Shown: in pieces, positions 1 to 11,208 of the stretch
Layout: the number at the start of each line of letters is the position of its first letter
Numbering within the stretch: position 1 is the first letter of the stretch
NCBI RefSeq assembly: GCF_009727055.1
Contig: NC_052354.1
Coordinates: forward strand, 38,135,150-38,199,149
Origin: Benincasa hispida
Taxonomy: Eukaryota; Streptophyta; Magnoliopsida; Cucurbitales; Cucurbitaceae
Length of the DNA stretch: 64,000 nt
Reading direction: 5' to 3'
Made by a program: the position numbers and the translations under genes
The notes under the pieces: generated by a model
Seen by the model: the letters and a program-made list of their open reading frames with translations, nothing else
Told to the model about the DNA's origin: nothing
Database searches by the model: none

Positions 1-687
1 CTAGTGTGAACAGAGGTCTGGTGCGAGGTTGGATATCTGGGCGTCTGTACAGTGGAGGATTGACCGGTGCGGCTGCGATCTAACGTGAACGGAGGTCTGG
101 CACGAGGCTGGGCGTTAGGGTGTCTGTACGATAGAGGTTGGGTGTGGATCCGGTGGTGTATCGAAGAGAGGGTTTCGGGGGGGGGGAGGGAGGCGGGGAA
201 GGAGGGGTTGCGAAGAGAGAAAACGAAGAAGGGGGGAAGGGGGGAGGGTTTATCTAGGGCGTCTGGGGTTTTTTTTTTTTTACTAGGGGGAAGTTAATTA
301 TTTTTTATACTTTATTTGATAATTTTGGTAGGAGAGAAACCGAACTTGAGAGGGAAATGAAAATGGGGGAGTGAGAGAAACAATAAATAAAGAATAAAAA
401 AAATATTTTTTTTTTATATTTTACTTGACACGTAAAATATGTCAAGTAAGAGCTTCTTATACTTGATACGAAAAAAGTGTCAAGCAAGACCTTATATTAC
501 TTGACACGAAAAACGTGTCAATTAATGCTTTGTGTGAAATTATCCAAAACATTCTGTCAATCTCCGCTTTTTTAACCCTTTTACTTGACATTTCCTTTAA
601 TAAAAGGTCATTACTTGACTTTTTTCCAAAGAAACGTCAAGTAATTCAAAATTACATGTGTCAAGTAATGTAGATTTTGTAGTAGTG
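1..687. mobile_element. CACTA (En/Spm) transposon, right-hand terminus
   Basis: The stretch ends in TTTTGTAGTAGTG at 675-687; read on the minus strand this is CACTACTACAAAA, the canonical terminus of plant CACTA transposons. Just inside it, at about 419-670, are many copies of TTACTTGACA or its reverse complement (for example near 421, 437, 465, 501, 579, 611, 640 and 659). Such subterminal repeats are where the TNPA-type protein binds in this superfamily. The sequence immediately right of 687 resumes a Copia LTR that is uninterrupted elsewhere in the window (compare 38890), so the element inserted into that LTR. The other terminus lies left of the window. No transposase coding sequence is visible in this part. 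Confidence 0.75.
6..163. repeat. GC-rich 79-bp tandem duplication inside the CACTA element
   Basis: Two successive units begin with GTGAAC(A/G)GAGGTCTGG at 6 and 85. They share the order GTCTGG, CGAGG, TGGG, GTCTGTAC, GGAGG/AGAGG and GGTG. The second copy is diverged and fades after about 60 bp. It is followed by a purine-rich G-run stretch to about 300. The reading frame across it is not credible as a protein (low complexity, G-run driven). Confidence 0.5.
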
Positions 688-1117
688 GAAATAGGAATCT
701 AACAATTTAATGACGTTACATCTAGTGGTTACTATTTTGCGGTCCGGTCTTATGGAAACTCATTGTATAGGATACTCTCACTCACATGTCACCTACACGA
801 ATATGTTGGATCATTGCGTTTCTATGAAATACAAAGTGGGTCACATCCATAGTGTCACAAGGATAAGGTACCAAGCCTTATCCTTATATTATAAACCCTC
901 TAGGTTGTATCTTGAACATTGATCCCTATATATCTCCATATATAGTTCAAGACTCATAAGGTAGCCTTGGATGTTAGTTTATTGGGTTTAGGATTATTAA
1001 GACAAAATAAAATATAACACAATCAATAACATTTGTTGAATTACCATCGATAACTCTTTATTGATGACAATCAATTAATAACATTTATTATCTACGAGTT
1101 TTAAGGCATAAAACTCA
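688..1117 (-). repeat. Copia 3' LTR, truncated by the CACTA element
   Basis: This matches, in the same orientation, the LTRs at 38890-39319 and 42140-42581, and in reverse the one at 2662-3095. The minus-strand start is marked by a polypurine tract (plus-strand AACTCCCATTTG, 1118-1129). The part beyond 688 is cut off by the CACTA insertion. It forms the outer part of the left arm of the large inverted repeat. Confidence 0.7.
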
Positions 1118-1252
1118 AACTCCCATTTGAACTAAAATTCTTACCAGTGGGTTGTACATAATATCAGAATCCAAAATAGGGGGATTATGGTAAATAAATA
1201 CAATAAACTAGGGCATCTATATACCCATTACACATCTTCCACTTGCCCTAGA

Positions 1253-1938
1253 TTATACAATGTACAAGTCTCGCAGATCTAGATTTTCTAGATGATCCTT
1301 GAACATTTTAGCCGAGAGAGTCATTGTAAAAAAATCAACAATGTTATGATCCAAAGCGATCTTTGTGATGATCATATCTCCTCGCTGCACAATCTCCCAT
1401 ATCAGGTGATACTTCCTCTCAATATGCTTTCCTGGTTTGTGACTGCGAAGTTCTTTAGAGTTGGCCATTGCCCCACTATTATCATAATATAAGGTGATGG
1501 GCAAGTCCATATTTGAAACCACTTCCAAATCGCTTAGGAACTTCCTGAGCCAAACAACTTCCTTTGTTGCTTCGGAAGTAGCTACATATTTAGCCTTCAT
1601 AGTGAAATATGCATTGCATCTTTTCTTGACACTATGCCATATTACGGCTCCCCCGTTTTAGGGTAAACACTAATTCTAACATGGATTTCCTAGAATCCTT
1701 GTTAGTTTGAAAAATAGAGTCGGTGTATCCTGTAAGGATTAAATCCTTAACTCCATACACTAGCTTGTAGTTCCTCTTTCTCCTAAGATACTCGAGGATG
1801 TTCTTAATCGCAATCAAGTTGTCTAACCCTAAATTAGACTGGTACCAACTGACTATTCCCATTCCATTACAAATTTCTTGCCTAGTGGAGAGTATAACAT
1901 ACATTAAGCTGCCCACAGCTGAGGCATAGAGAATCGTC
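1253..1938 (-). pseudogene. Copia pol fragment (end of RT and RNase H), minus strand
   Basis: Reading from 1938 downwards, the frame contains YASAVGSLMYVILSTR and then the connection region with YLRRKRNYKLVYG. It continues into the RNase H core with KYVATSEATKEVVWLRKFL, ITLYYDNSGAMANSK, GKHIERKYHLIWE and HNIVDFFTMTLSAKMF. These are the standard motifs of the C-terminal part of Ty1/Copia polyproteins, which degrades the RNA strand during reverse transcription. The frame is broken between 1600 and 1632, and nothing upstream of the RT end (gag, protease, integrase, RT core) is present, so it is non-functional. It is the mirror image of 1939-2508. Confidence 0.85.
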
Positions 1939-2508
1939 CAGTCCAATTTAGGGTTAGACAACTTGACTGCGATTGAGAACATCTTCAAGTATCTTAGGAG
2001 AAAAAGGGACTACAAGCTGGTGTATGGAGCTAAAGATTTAATCCTTATAGGATACACCGACTCTATTTTCCAAACTAATAAGGATTCTAAGAAATCCACG
2101 TCAGGATCAGGGTTTACCCTAAATGAGGAAGCTGTAATATGGCATAGTGTCAAGCAAAGATGCAATGCAGATTCCACTATGGAGGCTAAATATGTAGCTA
2201 CTTATGAAGCAGAAAAGGAAGCAGTTTGGCTCAGGAAGTTCCTAAGTGATTTGGAAGTGGTTCCAAATATGGACTTGCCTATCACCTTATACAATGACAA
2301 TAATGGGGCAATAGCCAACTCTAAAGAACCTCGTAGCCACAAACGAGGAAAGCATATTGAGAGGAAGTTTCATCTGATACGAGAGATTGTGCAGCAAGGA
2401 GATATGATCGTCACAAAGATCGCCTTGGAGCATAACATTGTTGATCTATTTACAAAGACTCTCTCGACTAAAATGTTCGAGGATCATCTAGAAAATCTAG
2501 ATCTGTGA
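1939..2508 (+). pseudogene. Copia RNase H fragment, plus strand (right arm of palindrome)
   Basis: The frame is open from about 1939 and carries SNLGLDNLTAIENIFKYL and KLVYGAKDLILIGYTDS. It continues with SGSGFTLNEEAVIWHSVKQ, MEAKYVATYEAEKEAVWL, LYNDNNGAIANS, KHIERKFHLIREIVQQGDM and HNIVDLFTKTLSTKMFEDHL, and stops at 2508. These are Ty1/Copia RNase H motifs with the usual terminal 'LTKTL' segment. It is more intact than its mirror copy at 1253-1938, but it starts abruptly at the palindrome centre, so there is no polyprotein start. A 3' untranslated stretch and polypurine tract (CAAGTGGGAGT, 2650-2660) lead into the LTR at 2662. Confidence 0.85.
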
Positions 2509-2661
2509 GACTTGTACATTGTATAATCTAGAGTAGGTGGAAGGTGTGTAATGGGTATATAGATGCCCTAGTTTATTGTATTTATTTACCATAATCCCCC
2601 TATTTTGGATTCTGATATTATGTACAACCCACTGACAAGAATTTTAGTTCAAGTGGGAGTT

Positions 2662-3195
2662 TGTATTTTATGTCCTAAAACTCATAGACAATAAATGTTA
2701 TTAATTGACCGTCATCAATAAAGAGTTATCTGTGTTAATTAAATAAATGTTATTGATTGTGTTGTATTTTATTCCGTCTTAATAACCCTAAACCTAATAA
2801 ACTAACATCCAAGACTACCTTATGAGTTTTGAACTATATGTGGTGATATATAGGGATCAATGTTCAAGATACAACCTATAGATTTTATAGTATAGGGATA
2901 AGGCTTGGTACCTTATCCTTATGACACTATGTATATGGCCCACTTTGTATTTCATAGAAACGCAATGATCCAACACATTCGTGTAGGTGACACGTGAGTG
3001 AGGGTATCCTATGCAATGAGTTTCCATAAGACCGGACCGCGAAATAGTAACCACTAGATGTAACGTCGTTAGATAGTTAGATTCCTATTTCAATTGGATG
3101 ACCTAGACAACTTAGTCTTAATCTTGAGTGTATTATGAACTCCTGTTCATGAGGGAATATTCTTTGATTTATATAGGTAAGAGTGGCCAGTTTGC
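2662..3195 (+). repeat. Copia 3' LTR, truncated
   Basis: It starts just after the polypurine tract with TGTATTTTATGTCC, compared with TGTTGGATTTTATGCCC in relatives. It follows the LTR family through the segment around TCCTATTTCAATTGGATGACC and AGAGTGGCCAG. LTR similarity stops near 3192 and is followed directly by a Copia protease coding remnant, so about the last two thirds of the LTR are missing. The part up to about 3095 is the reverse complement of 688-1117. Confidence 0.65.
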
Positions 3196-4300
3196 ATGAA
3201 TACTTTAAAGTGGTTTTTCTAGGTATTGAGAGTGGCAACTGGAGGCCGGGGAAATGACGATGCGTGTTGGAACTGGACACATCATCTCAACTAGGACAGT
3301 GGGAGGACTTCGGCTGACTTTATAGAAAAGTTATATTTTATTGGACAATGTATATGTAGTACCTGATTTAAAGAGGAACTTAATTTTTGTAAAGTGTTTA
3401 TTTGAACAAAATTATTTTGTACATTTTTCAGTAAATAAAGTGTTTATTTACAAAAATGGTATCAAGCTTTGTTTTGCTAAGTTGGAAGATAATCTTTATG
3501 TGCTAAGACCATTAACAACTAAAGCTGTTCTTAATACTGAGCTGTTTAAAATTGTGGTGACTCAAAATAAAAGACTTAAAATTTCTCCTAAGGAAAATGT
3601 CCATCTTTGACATCTAAGATTAGGACACATAAATCTCAATAGGATTGAAAGATTGGTCAAGAGTGGACTTCTAAGTGGGTTAGAAGAAAATTCTTTACCT
3701 GTATGTGAGTCATGCCTTAAAGGTAAAATAACTAAAAGATCTTTTACTGGAAAAGGTCACAGGACCAAAGAACCCTTAGAAGTTGTATATTCAGACCTCT
3801 ATGGTCCGATAAATGTTAAGAAAAGATGAGGATGAATATTTCATCACATTTACTGATGATTATTCTTCGTATAGGTATATTTATTTAATGCAACATAAGT
3901 CTGAAACCCTTGAATAGTTCAATGAGTACTAGGCTGAGGTTGAAAATGCATTAAATAAAACAATTAAAACATTTCGATCTAGTTGAGGTGGAGAGTATTT
4001 AGCTTTAAAATTTCAAGACTATTTGATAGTTCGTGAAATTGTATCCCAACCCTAAGCATCTGGTACACCTCAGCAGAATGGTGTATTAGAAAGGAGAAAT
4101 TAGACCTTGTTAGACATGGTTCGGTCCATGATGAGTTATGCTTCCTTACCTGACTCATTTTGGGGTTATGCAGTACATACTGCAGCTTATATTTTGAACT
4201 ACGTTCCTTCCAAAAGTGTTACTAGAATACCTTTGGAATTATGGAATGGTCGTAAAGGTAGTTTATGCCATTTCAGGATCTTGACAAAGATGAATAATGC
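3196..4300 (+). pseudogene. Copia protease to integrase remnant, plus strand
   Basis: Reading plus, the end of the aspartic protease region is recognisable (LEAGEMTMRVGTG near 3238, then DNVYVVPDLKRNLIFVKCL at 3341). Next come the GAG-pre-integrase/zinc region (around 3600-3730, ESCLKGKITKRSFTGKG) and the integrase core (DYSSYRYIYLMQHKSE around 3855-3900). The 'TPQQNGV' motif lies near 4070-4090, then VRSMMSYASLPDSFWGYAV at 4113-4170 and ELWNGRKGSLCHFR near 4240. There are several stops (near 3325, 3608, 3916, 3985 and 4100) and frameshifts, so it is dead. It ends where the LARD-like array begins; the expected continuation of integrase and RT is not found on the far side of that array. Confidence 0.8.
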
Positions 4301-4304
4301 GTTC

Positions 4305-5544
4305 ATGAGAATGCGTTCGTTTAAAACAATTCAAAACTCTACGATTACTTATTAGAATGTGGCGTTGAACCTAGTTACGCTCTTCGTTTTGGCTTACCCC
4401 CACGTGTGTCATGTGGGCATCCAACTTCGGTTGCGTTCCATATTCAACTTAACTCTTGTCTTGCTTAATTGGGTTTGCGCCCGACAGAGGAGTTGCGCTT
4501 ATGCGTTGATCCTAGTGACATACCTTCATTTTGGCTTGCCCTCACGTGTGTCATGCGGACATCTAACTATGGGTAAGTGCCTTTCCCAACTTAACTCTTA
4601 TCAACATGGGTTTCCCCATTGTGTTGACAGTGGAGTTTTTATTCTTAATTTTTTTTGGAATGATTGCAATGTAATGAATGCAATTCTCTGGGATCGCTGC
4701 CACCCCCAAACTTAGAGGTTGGCAGCGCTTTCACCGCAAAGTTAAAAACAAACTCAACAGGAATACGGTAATAAATGTTTGAGCAAAGGTTTGCGAACAA
4801 TAAAATTTAAGACTTTCAAAATTTGAAGAAGCTAGTAAAAGAAAGAAGAGCCTTTCTATGCTTAGTTAGCGGATGCGGTGAATTATATGTACCATCATAG
4901 ATACATCGCAAAGGAACACAATCAGACAAGGAAAATTTCAAAAGGATAATACATAAAAGATAACAAGAAAAGGACCTTAGGCAGAATAACGCCTGCGATC
5001 ATGCATTGGAATTCATGCGATCGAAGCCATGTCTTGAAGGATGGAGGGAATTCTTCCGTTGCAACTGCGCACTGAGGAGAATTATTATTGCACCTACAAG
5101 GAGCAAATACACCACAACCAAGGAAGCAACCACATATCCAAAATAACAATAAAAATAAAAATAAACTAAACTAAGAAAGTAAGGTAAAGATAGAGTAGAA
5201 GACGTCCCTGGAGAGATTGGAGTGATGTCACCACAAGGAGTCTCCCATGTAGAAGATTGCTCTCAACTGTTTAAGTCAAGGAGCTTGCCCTGACCATTGG
5301 AACTTCTGGCAATTGTTGGGCGCATGTTGGCCACCATGTGCTTAGAATTACCTTCAGCTCATGCGATTGATTGCCCTTCTATTCTGGGGTCAATACTGGC
5401 TTTCGGCGCATCGCCTACATTTCAATATTTGTTGCAACTTGGTTGCAACAGCTGCAATACTCCCAAGATAAAAGGGCTGCCTGCAGAGACACAAAACTTA
5501 ACAAACAATTAGCTGCCAAATCCCCGACAACGGCACCAAAAACT
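4305..5544 (-). mobile_element. LARD-like element, internal region, 5'-truncated relative to window
   Basis: This stretch is a close copy of about 7863-9141 and resembles 21100-22330. Shared landmarks are ATGAGAATGCGTTCGTT, the 'CGGGATCGCTGCCACC' segment and the segment ending TGCCAAATCCCCGACAACGG. It contains no reading frame of note. It begins abruptly inside a Copia integrase fragment, so about 250 bp of internal region plus a whole LTR are missing on its left. Its right end carries a primer-binding site at 5521-5538 next to the LTR at 5545. Confidence 0.75.
5521..5538 (-). promoter_or_regulatory. Primer-binding site, tRNA-Asp-like
   Basis: On the minus strand this reads TGGTGCCGTTGTCGGGGA. 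That is two changes from TGGCGCCGTTGCCGGGGA, the PBS found next to the 5' LTR in many plant Ty3 elements and attributed to the 3' end of tRNA-Asp. It sits 6 nt from the LTR edge at 5545, as expected for a minus-strand element. Confidence 0.6.
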
Positions 5545-7616
5545 TGGTGACGAAAGTTAGTGAGCAATATGCAATGCATGTCTTAAGCTATGTATTAATT
5601 CTCATGCGTCGTGGTCATGCGTTGGAATGAAAATATGGGTTACTCTTATATGCGATGACCATGTATTCCTGTCACAAGTTTTCTTGCGCTCACGCCAAGT
5701 ACAACGTGAATGCTAGTTTCTCAGGTGATCCGAGGTCGAACTCAGAGACTTGTAGCTAAACGTATGTGGTAATGTGTATGCGACGGATGAATAAAAGAAT
5801 GATGAGGGGTATAAGCTAATAACTACTTCTACTCCTAACTAACAAATAAAGCATTGGAAGTATGAATGAGAGGTAGAGACACGACAACTGTTGGTGCGTA
5901 GTAAATGCATGAAAAAATAGATAAAATGTGAAGATATCATCATTGCAACCCTAGGCTTGACCGCAAGGGCAACCTCAGCCAACGTAAGCTATGCGATCAT
6001 GTTACACACACTTGCGCCTAACTCTAGGACGCATGTGATGTATATGCGAAGTGTCGAGAGGCCTTATTCCTAAGTCTCTATTCGTGCTCATGTGCTCCCA
6101 CACATAAACAAGATGACTGCATACCACTGTATCCTACTTCTTGGACGCATGCAATATCCTCTCCGTAGGGTGCATACGCCGTGTAATAGCAAACGAAGCT
6201 TATTCCTAAGTTCCCCATTCTTGCTTATGCATTCCAATCCGCTCTCTCGAGTCTTAGATTTGGTTTTTAGACTACTCACTCAAGTATGCCTAAATGATGA
6301 ATGATGCGCTCATAAGACAAGGTAACCGCATAAACTTGGCTGGCATAAGATTATTCCTATCTCTAGTAAACACTTACTTACATTGCTTAATGCGACCGAC
6401 CACTTACCTTCCCAGGTAGTTAGTTATTGCTGACTTTACTCATAGACAAGCGTTGCATCTGCCTATAGATAGGCGTTGCTACAGCTTCACACTAAGTAAA
6501 TAAGATTTTCTCACAACACTCACTCAATACATACCTCTCGGTGGTTTGCTACATGCTTCATATTCTTATGCCGCATGATTAGGTATGCAATACTCTAGTA
6601 ATCTCACTAAGTGATGCAATGAATGTTAAAGATTCTAAGTAAAGAAAGATGAAGATGGAATCGAAGGAAACATAGAAATGCATTAATCATAAAATGTATT
6701 AATTTCTTAAGCCAAAATATAATACAATACAATATAAGAAAAGAAGAGAAAATGAAAGGACCAGCTGGAAGCAATGTCTTGCTTCCAGCGGATATGTGTC
6801 AAGGCTTCCGATGGTGCCATGGAAGGGTGGTGGAGCTGACTCTCTTGAGATCTAACTCCGGCGAAGGCTCCGGTCGTCACTTGGAATGGATGAAGGAGAT
6901 GAAGAACTTTCAAGCTTTCTTCTAACGCGTTCGTCTGGATCACAAGGATCCACCTGAAGGCCGAAAGTTGGATGATCTAAAGTTATGCTCAGCGGCTTCT
7001 ATTTATAGAGCATGATCACTGACAGCATTAATGGACCTGCTCTGATTTTGACATTCGCGGCGTGATGGTCCTTTTCTGAATCTCTACTACTAACGGCGTG
7101 GTAGGTGAAATGTCAACGTCATCTTTTGATTTTCTCGAGATATGCGTTGATGCTTCCATTCCCCCAACCTTGCGTTCATCCCACTATTATGGTTATCATT
7201 GTGTAGCCGAAATCTTGCAATGATCGCATTCGCTTGATTACTGCAACTTCTACACGATGACCGCAATCGCTTGCAAGCGATCACAACTCCTATGCGATGG
7301 ACGAATGCGGTTGATTACCGCAAAACCCATGCATTGAACGTGTGCTTTCGCATTTGCGTTGGAGAATTTTTTCGCATGCGATCGTCTATGTGATAGCCTG
7401 GCTTCCGCGTCTGCATCCACTTTTTGCGTTAACTACAAAGATAGACAATTTAATGCATAATAACGCATAATAATGGGTTAGCCGAGATTCTTAATGCTGA
7501 ACGACACAAACTCATTTTCTCGTGAATTCCTAACATAATTGCTGCATATTCTGCTTAACATCCCTCATAATTCTAAATAAAAGGCCTAAGATGACGTGCA
7601 TTTCTATCCGTCATCA
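5545..7616 (-). repeat. LARD-like LTR 1 of the tandem array
   Basis: Plus-strand ends are TGGTGACG... and ...CCGTCATCA, that is TGATGACGG...CGTCACCA in the element's own sense: a TG/CA bounded LTR of 2072 bp. A TATA box (minus-strand CTATAAATAGAAG, plus 6997-7009) supports minus-strand transcription. A polypurine tract (plus CACCCCCAAACTT, from 7617) follows its right edge and a PBS precedes its left edge. This means the LTR serves as the 3' LTR of the element to its right and the 5' LTR of the element to its left. Short open frames in it recur in other copies but have no recognisable domain. Confidence 0.75.
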
Positions 7617-9141
7617 CACCCCCAAACTTAGAATCATGCTTGTCCTCACGTATGCGTCATACTCAAGAAATTCTTAACTCACCTTCTTGCTTTCCTTTAC
7701 GATGACCAGCCTCTCAGAATATAATTACTCATACCGATGACCATGGCCACAACGCTTTTCTCAACTTCGGTTGCTTCTTCAAAAAGCTATTTTCTAACTT
7801 TAAATCTGGCAAGCCTTTGCTAAAAAACTTTTTATTAATTCATCGCAACTTTGCGTTTAGCTTATGAGAATGCGTTCGTTCAAAACAATTCAAAACTCTG
7901 CGATTACTTATTAGAATGTGGCATTGAACCTGGTTACGCTCTTCGTTTTGGCTTACCCCTACGTGTGTCATGCGGGCATCCAACTTCGGTTGCGTTTCTT
8001 TTGTCTTGCTTAATTTGGCTTGCGCCCGATAGAGGAGTTGCACTTATGCGTTAATCCTGGCGACTTACCTTCGTTTTGGCTTGCCCCCACGTATATGATG
8101 TGGACATCCAACTACGGGTAAGTGCCTTTCACAACTTAACTCTTATCAACATGGGCTTCCCCATTGCGTTGACAGTGGAGTTGTTATTCTCAATTTTTTT
8201 TTCTCTTGGAATGATCACAATGTAATGAACGCAATTCTCCGGGATCGCTGCCACCACCAAACTTAGAGGTTGGCAGTGCTTTCACCACAAAGCTAAGAAC
8301 AAACTCAACAGGAATGCGGTAATAAATGTTTGAGCAAAGGTTTACGCGCAATAAAACTTAAGACTTTCAAAATTTGAAGAAGCTATTAAAAGTAAGAAGA
8401 GCCTTGCTATGCTTAGTTAGCGGATGTGGTGAATTATACGTACCATTATAGATGCATCGCAAACGCAATCAGACAAGGAGAATTTCAAAAGGATAATGCA
8501 TAAAAGATAACAAGAAAAGGACCTTAGGTGGAATAACGCATGCGATCATGCATTGGAATTCACGCGATCGAATCCATGTGTTGAAGGATGGAGGGAATTC
8601 TTCCGTTGCAACTGCGCACCGAGTAGAATTATTATTGCACCTACAAGGAGCAAACAAACCACAACCAAGGAAGCAGCCGCATATCTAAAATAAAAATAAA
8701 AATAAAAATAAACTAAACTAAGAAAGCAAGGTAAAGATACAGTAGAAGACGTCCCTTAAGAGATTGGAGTGATGTCACCGCAAAGAGTCTCCCAAGGAGA
8801 TTGCTCTCAACTGCTTAGGTCAAGGAGCTCGCCTTGACCACTGGAACTTCCAGCATATGGTTGGAACATGTTGACCACCATGTGTTTAGAATTACCTTCA
8901 GCTCATGCGACTGATTGCCCTTCTATCCTGTGGTCAATACTGACTTTCGACGTATCACCTACACTTCAATATTGGTTGTAACTTGATCATACAAGCTGCA
9001 ATACTTCCAAGATAAAAAGGTTGCCTGCAGAGACACAAAACTTAACAAAAAATTAGCTGCCAAGTCCCCAGCAACGGAGCCAAGGACACAAAACTTAACA
9101 AAAAATTAGCTGCCAAGTCCCCGGCAACGGAGCCAAAAACT
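7617..9141 (-). mobile_element. LARD-like internal region (non-coding), complete
   Basis: 1525 bp lie between two LTRs. In element sense (minus) it runs from the PBS (duplicated, 9118-9135 and 9065-9082) to a polypurine tract at 7617-7629. No gag, protease, RT, RNase H or integrase motif is visible on either strand, so the element must have relied on proteins from a partner. The size and the long LTRs fit the LARD class (large retrotransposon derivative) of Ty3-like parentage. The parent family is not identified here. Confidence 0.7.
9032..9137. repeat. 53-bp tandem duplication containing the primer-binding site
   Basis: The segment GACACAAAACTTAAC...GCAACGGAGCCAA starts at 9032 and again at 9085 with period 53. 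The two copies differ mainly by CCCCAGC versus CCCCGGC. Each contains a PBS-like site; only the copy at 9118-9135 has normal spacing to the LTR. Other copies of the family (5490-5544, 22270-22330) have one. Confidence 0.8.
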
Positions 9142-11208
9142 TGGTGACGAAAGTTAGTGATCGCAATATGCGATGTATGTATTAAGCCATGCATTAATTC
9201 TCATGCGTCGGTGGTCATGCGTTGGAATGAAAATATGCATTACTCTTATATGCGATGACCATGTGTTCCTGTCACAATTTTTCTTACACTCAAGCCAAGT
9301 ATAATGCAAACGCAAGTTTCTCGGGTGATTCGAGGTTGAACTCAGGGACTTGTAGCTAAACGTATGCGGTAATGTATATGCGGCGGATGAATAAAAGAAT
9401 GATGGGGGGTATAAGCTAATAACTACTCCTACTCCTAACTAACAGATAAAGCATTGGAAGTATGAATCAGAGGTAGAGACACGACAACTGTTGACGCATA
9501 GTAAATGCATGGAAAAATAGATAAAATGTGAAGATGTCTTCATCGCAACCGTAGGCTTGATCGAAAGGGCAATTTCAGCCAATGCAAGCTATGCGATCAT
9601 GCTACACACACTTGCGCCTAACTCTACGAAGCATCCTATGTATATGTGAAGTATTGAGAGGCCTTATCTAAGTCTCTATTCCTGCTCATGTGCTCCGACA
9701 CATAAACAAGGTGACTGCATACCACCGTATGCTACTTCTTGGACGCATGCAATATCCTCTCCGTAGGGTGCATACACTGTGTAATAGCAAACGGAGCTTA
9801 TTCCTAAGTTCCCCATTCTTGCTTATGCATTCCAATTCGCTCTCTCGAATCTTAGATTTGGTCTTTAGACTACTCACTCAAGTATGCCTAAATGATGAAT
9901 GATGCGCTCATAAGACAAGGTAACCGCATAAACTTGGCTAACGTAAGATTATTCCTATCTCTAGCGAACACTTGCTTACATTGCTTAATGCGACCGACCA
10001 CTTACCCTCCCGGGCAGTTAGTTATTGCTGACTTTACTCATAGACAAGCATTGCGTTTGCCTATAGACAGGCGTTGCTATAACTTTACACTAAGCAAATA
10101 AGGTTTTCTCACAATACTCACGCAACGCACATGTCCCGGTGGTTTTCTACATGCTTCATATTCCTATGCCGCATGATTAAGTATGCAATACTCTAGTAAT
10201 CTCACTAAGTGATGCAATGAATGTTAAAAATGCTAAGTAAAGGAAGATGGAGATGGAATAGAAGGAAACATAGAAATGCATTGATCACAAAATGTATTAA
10301 TTTCTTAAGCCAAAATGTAATACAATACAATATAAAAAAAGAAGAGAAAATGAAAGGACCAGCTGGAAGCAATGTCTTGCTTCTAGTGGATATGTGTCAA
10401 GGCTTCCTGTGGTGCCATGGAAGGGCGGTGGAGCTGACTCTCTCGAGATCTAACTCCGGCGAAGGCTTCAGTCGTCACTCGGAATGAATGAAGGAGATGA
10501 AGAACTCTCAAGCTTTCTTCTATTGCGTTCGTCTAGATCACAAGGATTCGCTCGAAGGCCGAAAGTTGGATGATCTGAAGTTATGCTCAGCGGCTTCTAT
10601 TTATAGAGCTTGATCACTGACAACATTAATGGACCTGCTCTGATTTTGACATTCGCGGCGTGATGGTTCTTTTCTGAATCTCTGCGGCTAACGGCGTGGT
10701 AGGTGAAATGTCAACATCATCTTTTGATTTTCCTGAGATATGCGTTGATGCTCCCATTCCACGAACCTTGCATTCATCCCACTATTATGGTTATCATCGT
10801 GTAGCCGCAATCTTGCAATGACCGCATTCGCTTGATTGCCGCAACTTCTACATGATGACCGCAATCGCTTGACGATCGCAACTCCTATGTGATGGACACA
10901 TGCAGTTGATTATCGCACCACCCATGCGTTGAACGTGTGCGTTCACATTTACGATGGAGAATTTCTCCGCATGAGGTCATCTATGCAATAGCCCGACTTT
11001 AGTGTTTGTGTCCGCTTTTTGCATTAACTACAAAGATAAACAATTTGACGGATAATAACGCATAATAGTGGGTAAGCCGAGATTCTTAATGCTGAACTAT
11101 GCAAACTCATTTTCTCATGAATTCCTAACATAATTGCCGCATATTCTACTTAACAACCCTTATAATTCTAAATAAAAGGCCTAAGATGACGTGCATTTTT
11201 ACCCGTCA
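9142..11208 (-). repeat. LARD-like LTR 2 of the tandem array (5' LTR)
   Basis: This is collinear with 5545-7616, starting TGGTGACGAAAGTTAGTG, with a TATA box (plus TCTATTTATAGAG, about 10597-10609). It ends at ACCCGTCA where the normal end would be CCGTCATCA; the last bases are altered at the junction with Copia LTR sequence at 11209. By position relative to the PBS it is the 5' LTR of the 7617-9141 internal region. No clean target duplication can be matched because the left end of the array is broken. Confidence 0.75.

Noticed and set aside
67..297. 76-codon Gly/Arg-rich frame
   Set aside because: Low-complexity translation of G-runs in the CACTA internal repeat.
710..922. Similar 65-72-codon frames at 710-922, 2857-3054, 38909-39121 and 42165-42383
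   Set aside because: They are all the same piece of Copia LTR read antisense to the element. Conservation follows from the LTR copies, not from a protein.
9892..10101. Short frame (MMNDALIRQGNRINLA...) that recurs in several LARD LTR copies
   Set aside because: Recurrence is due to LTR homology. The frame is interrupted in other copies, has no domain, and lies on the strand opposite to the element's transcription.
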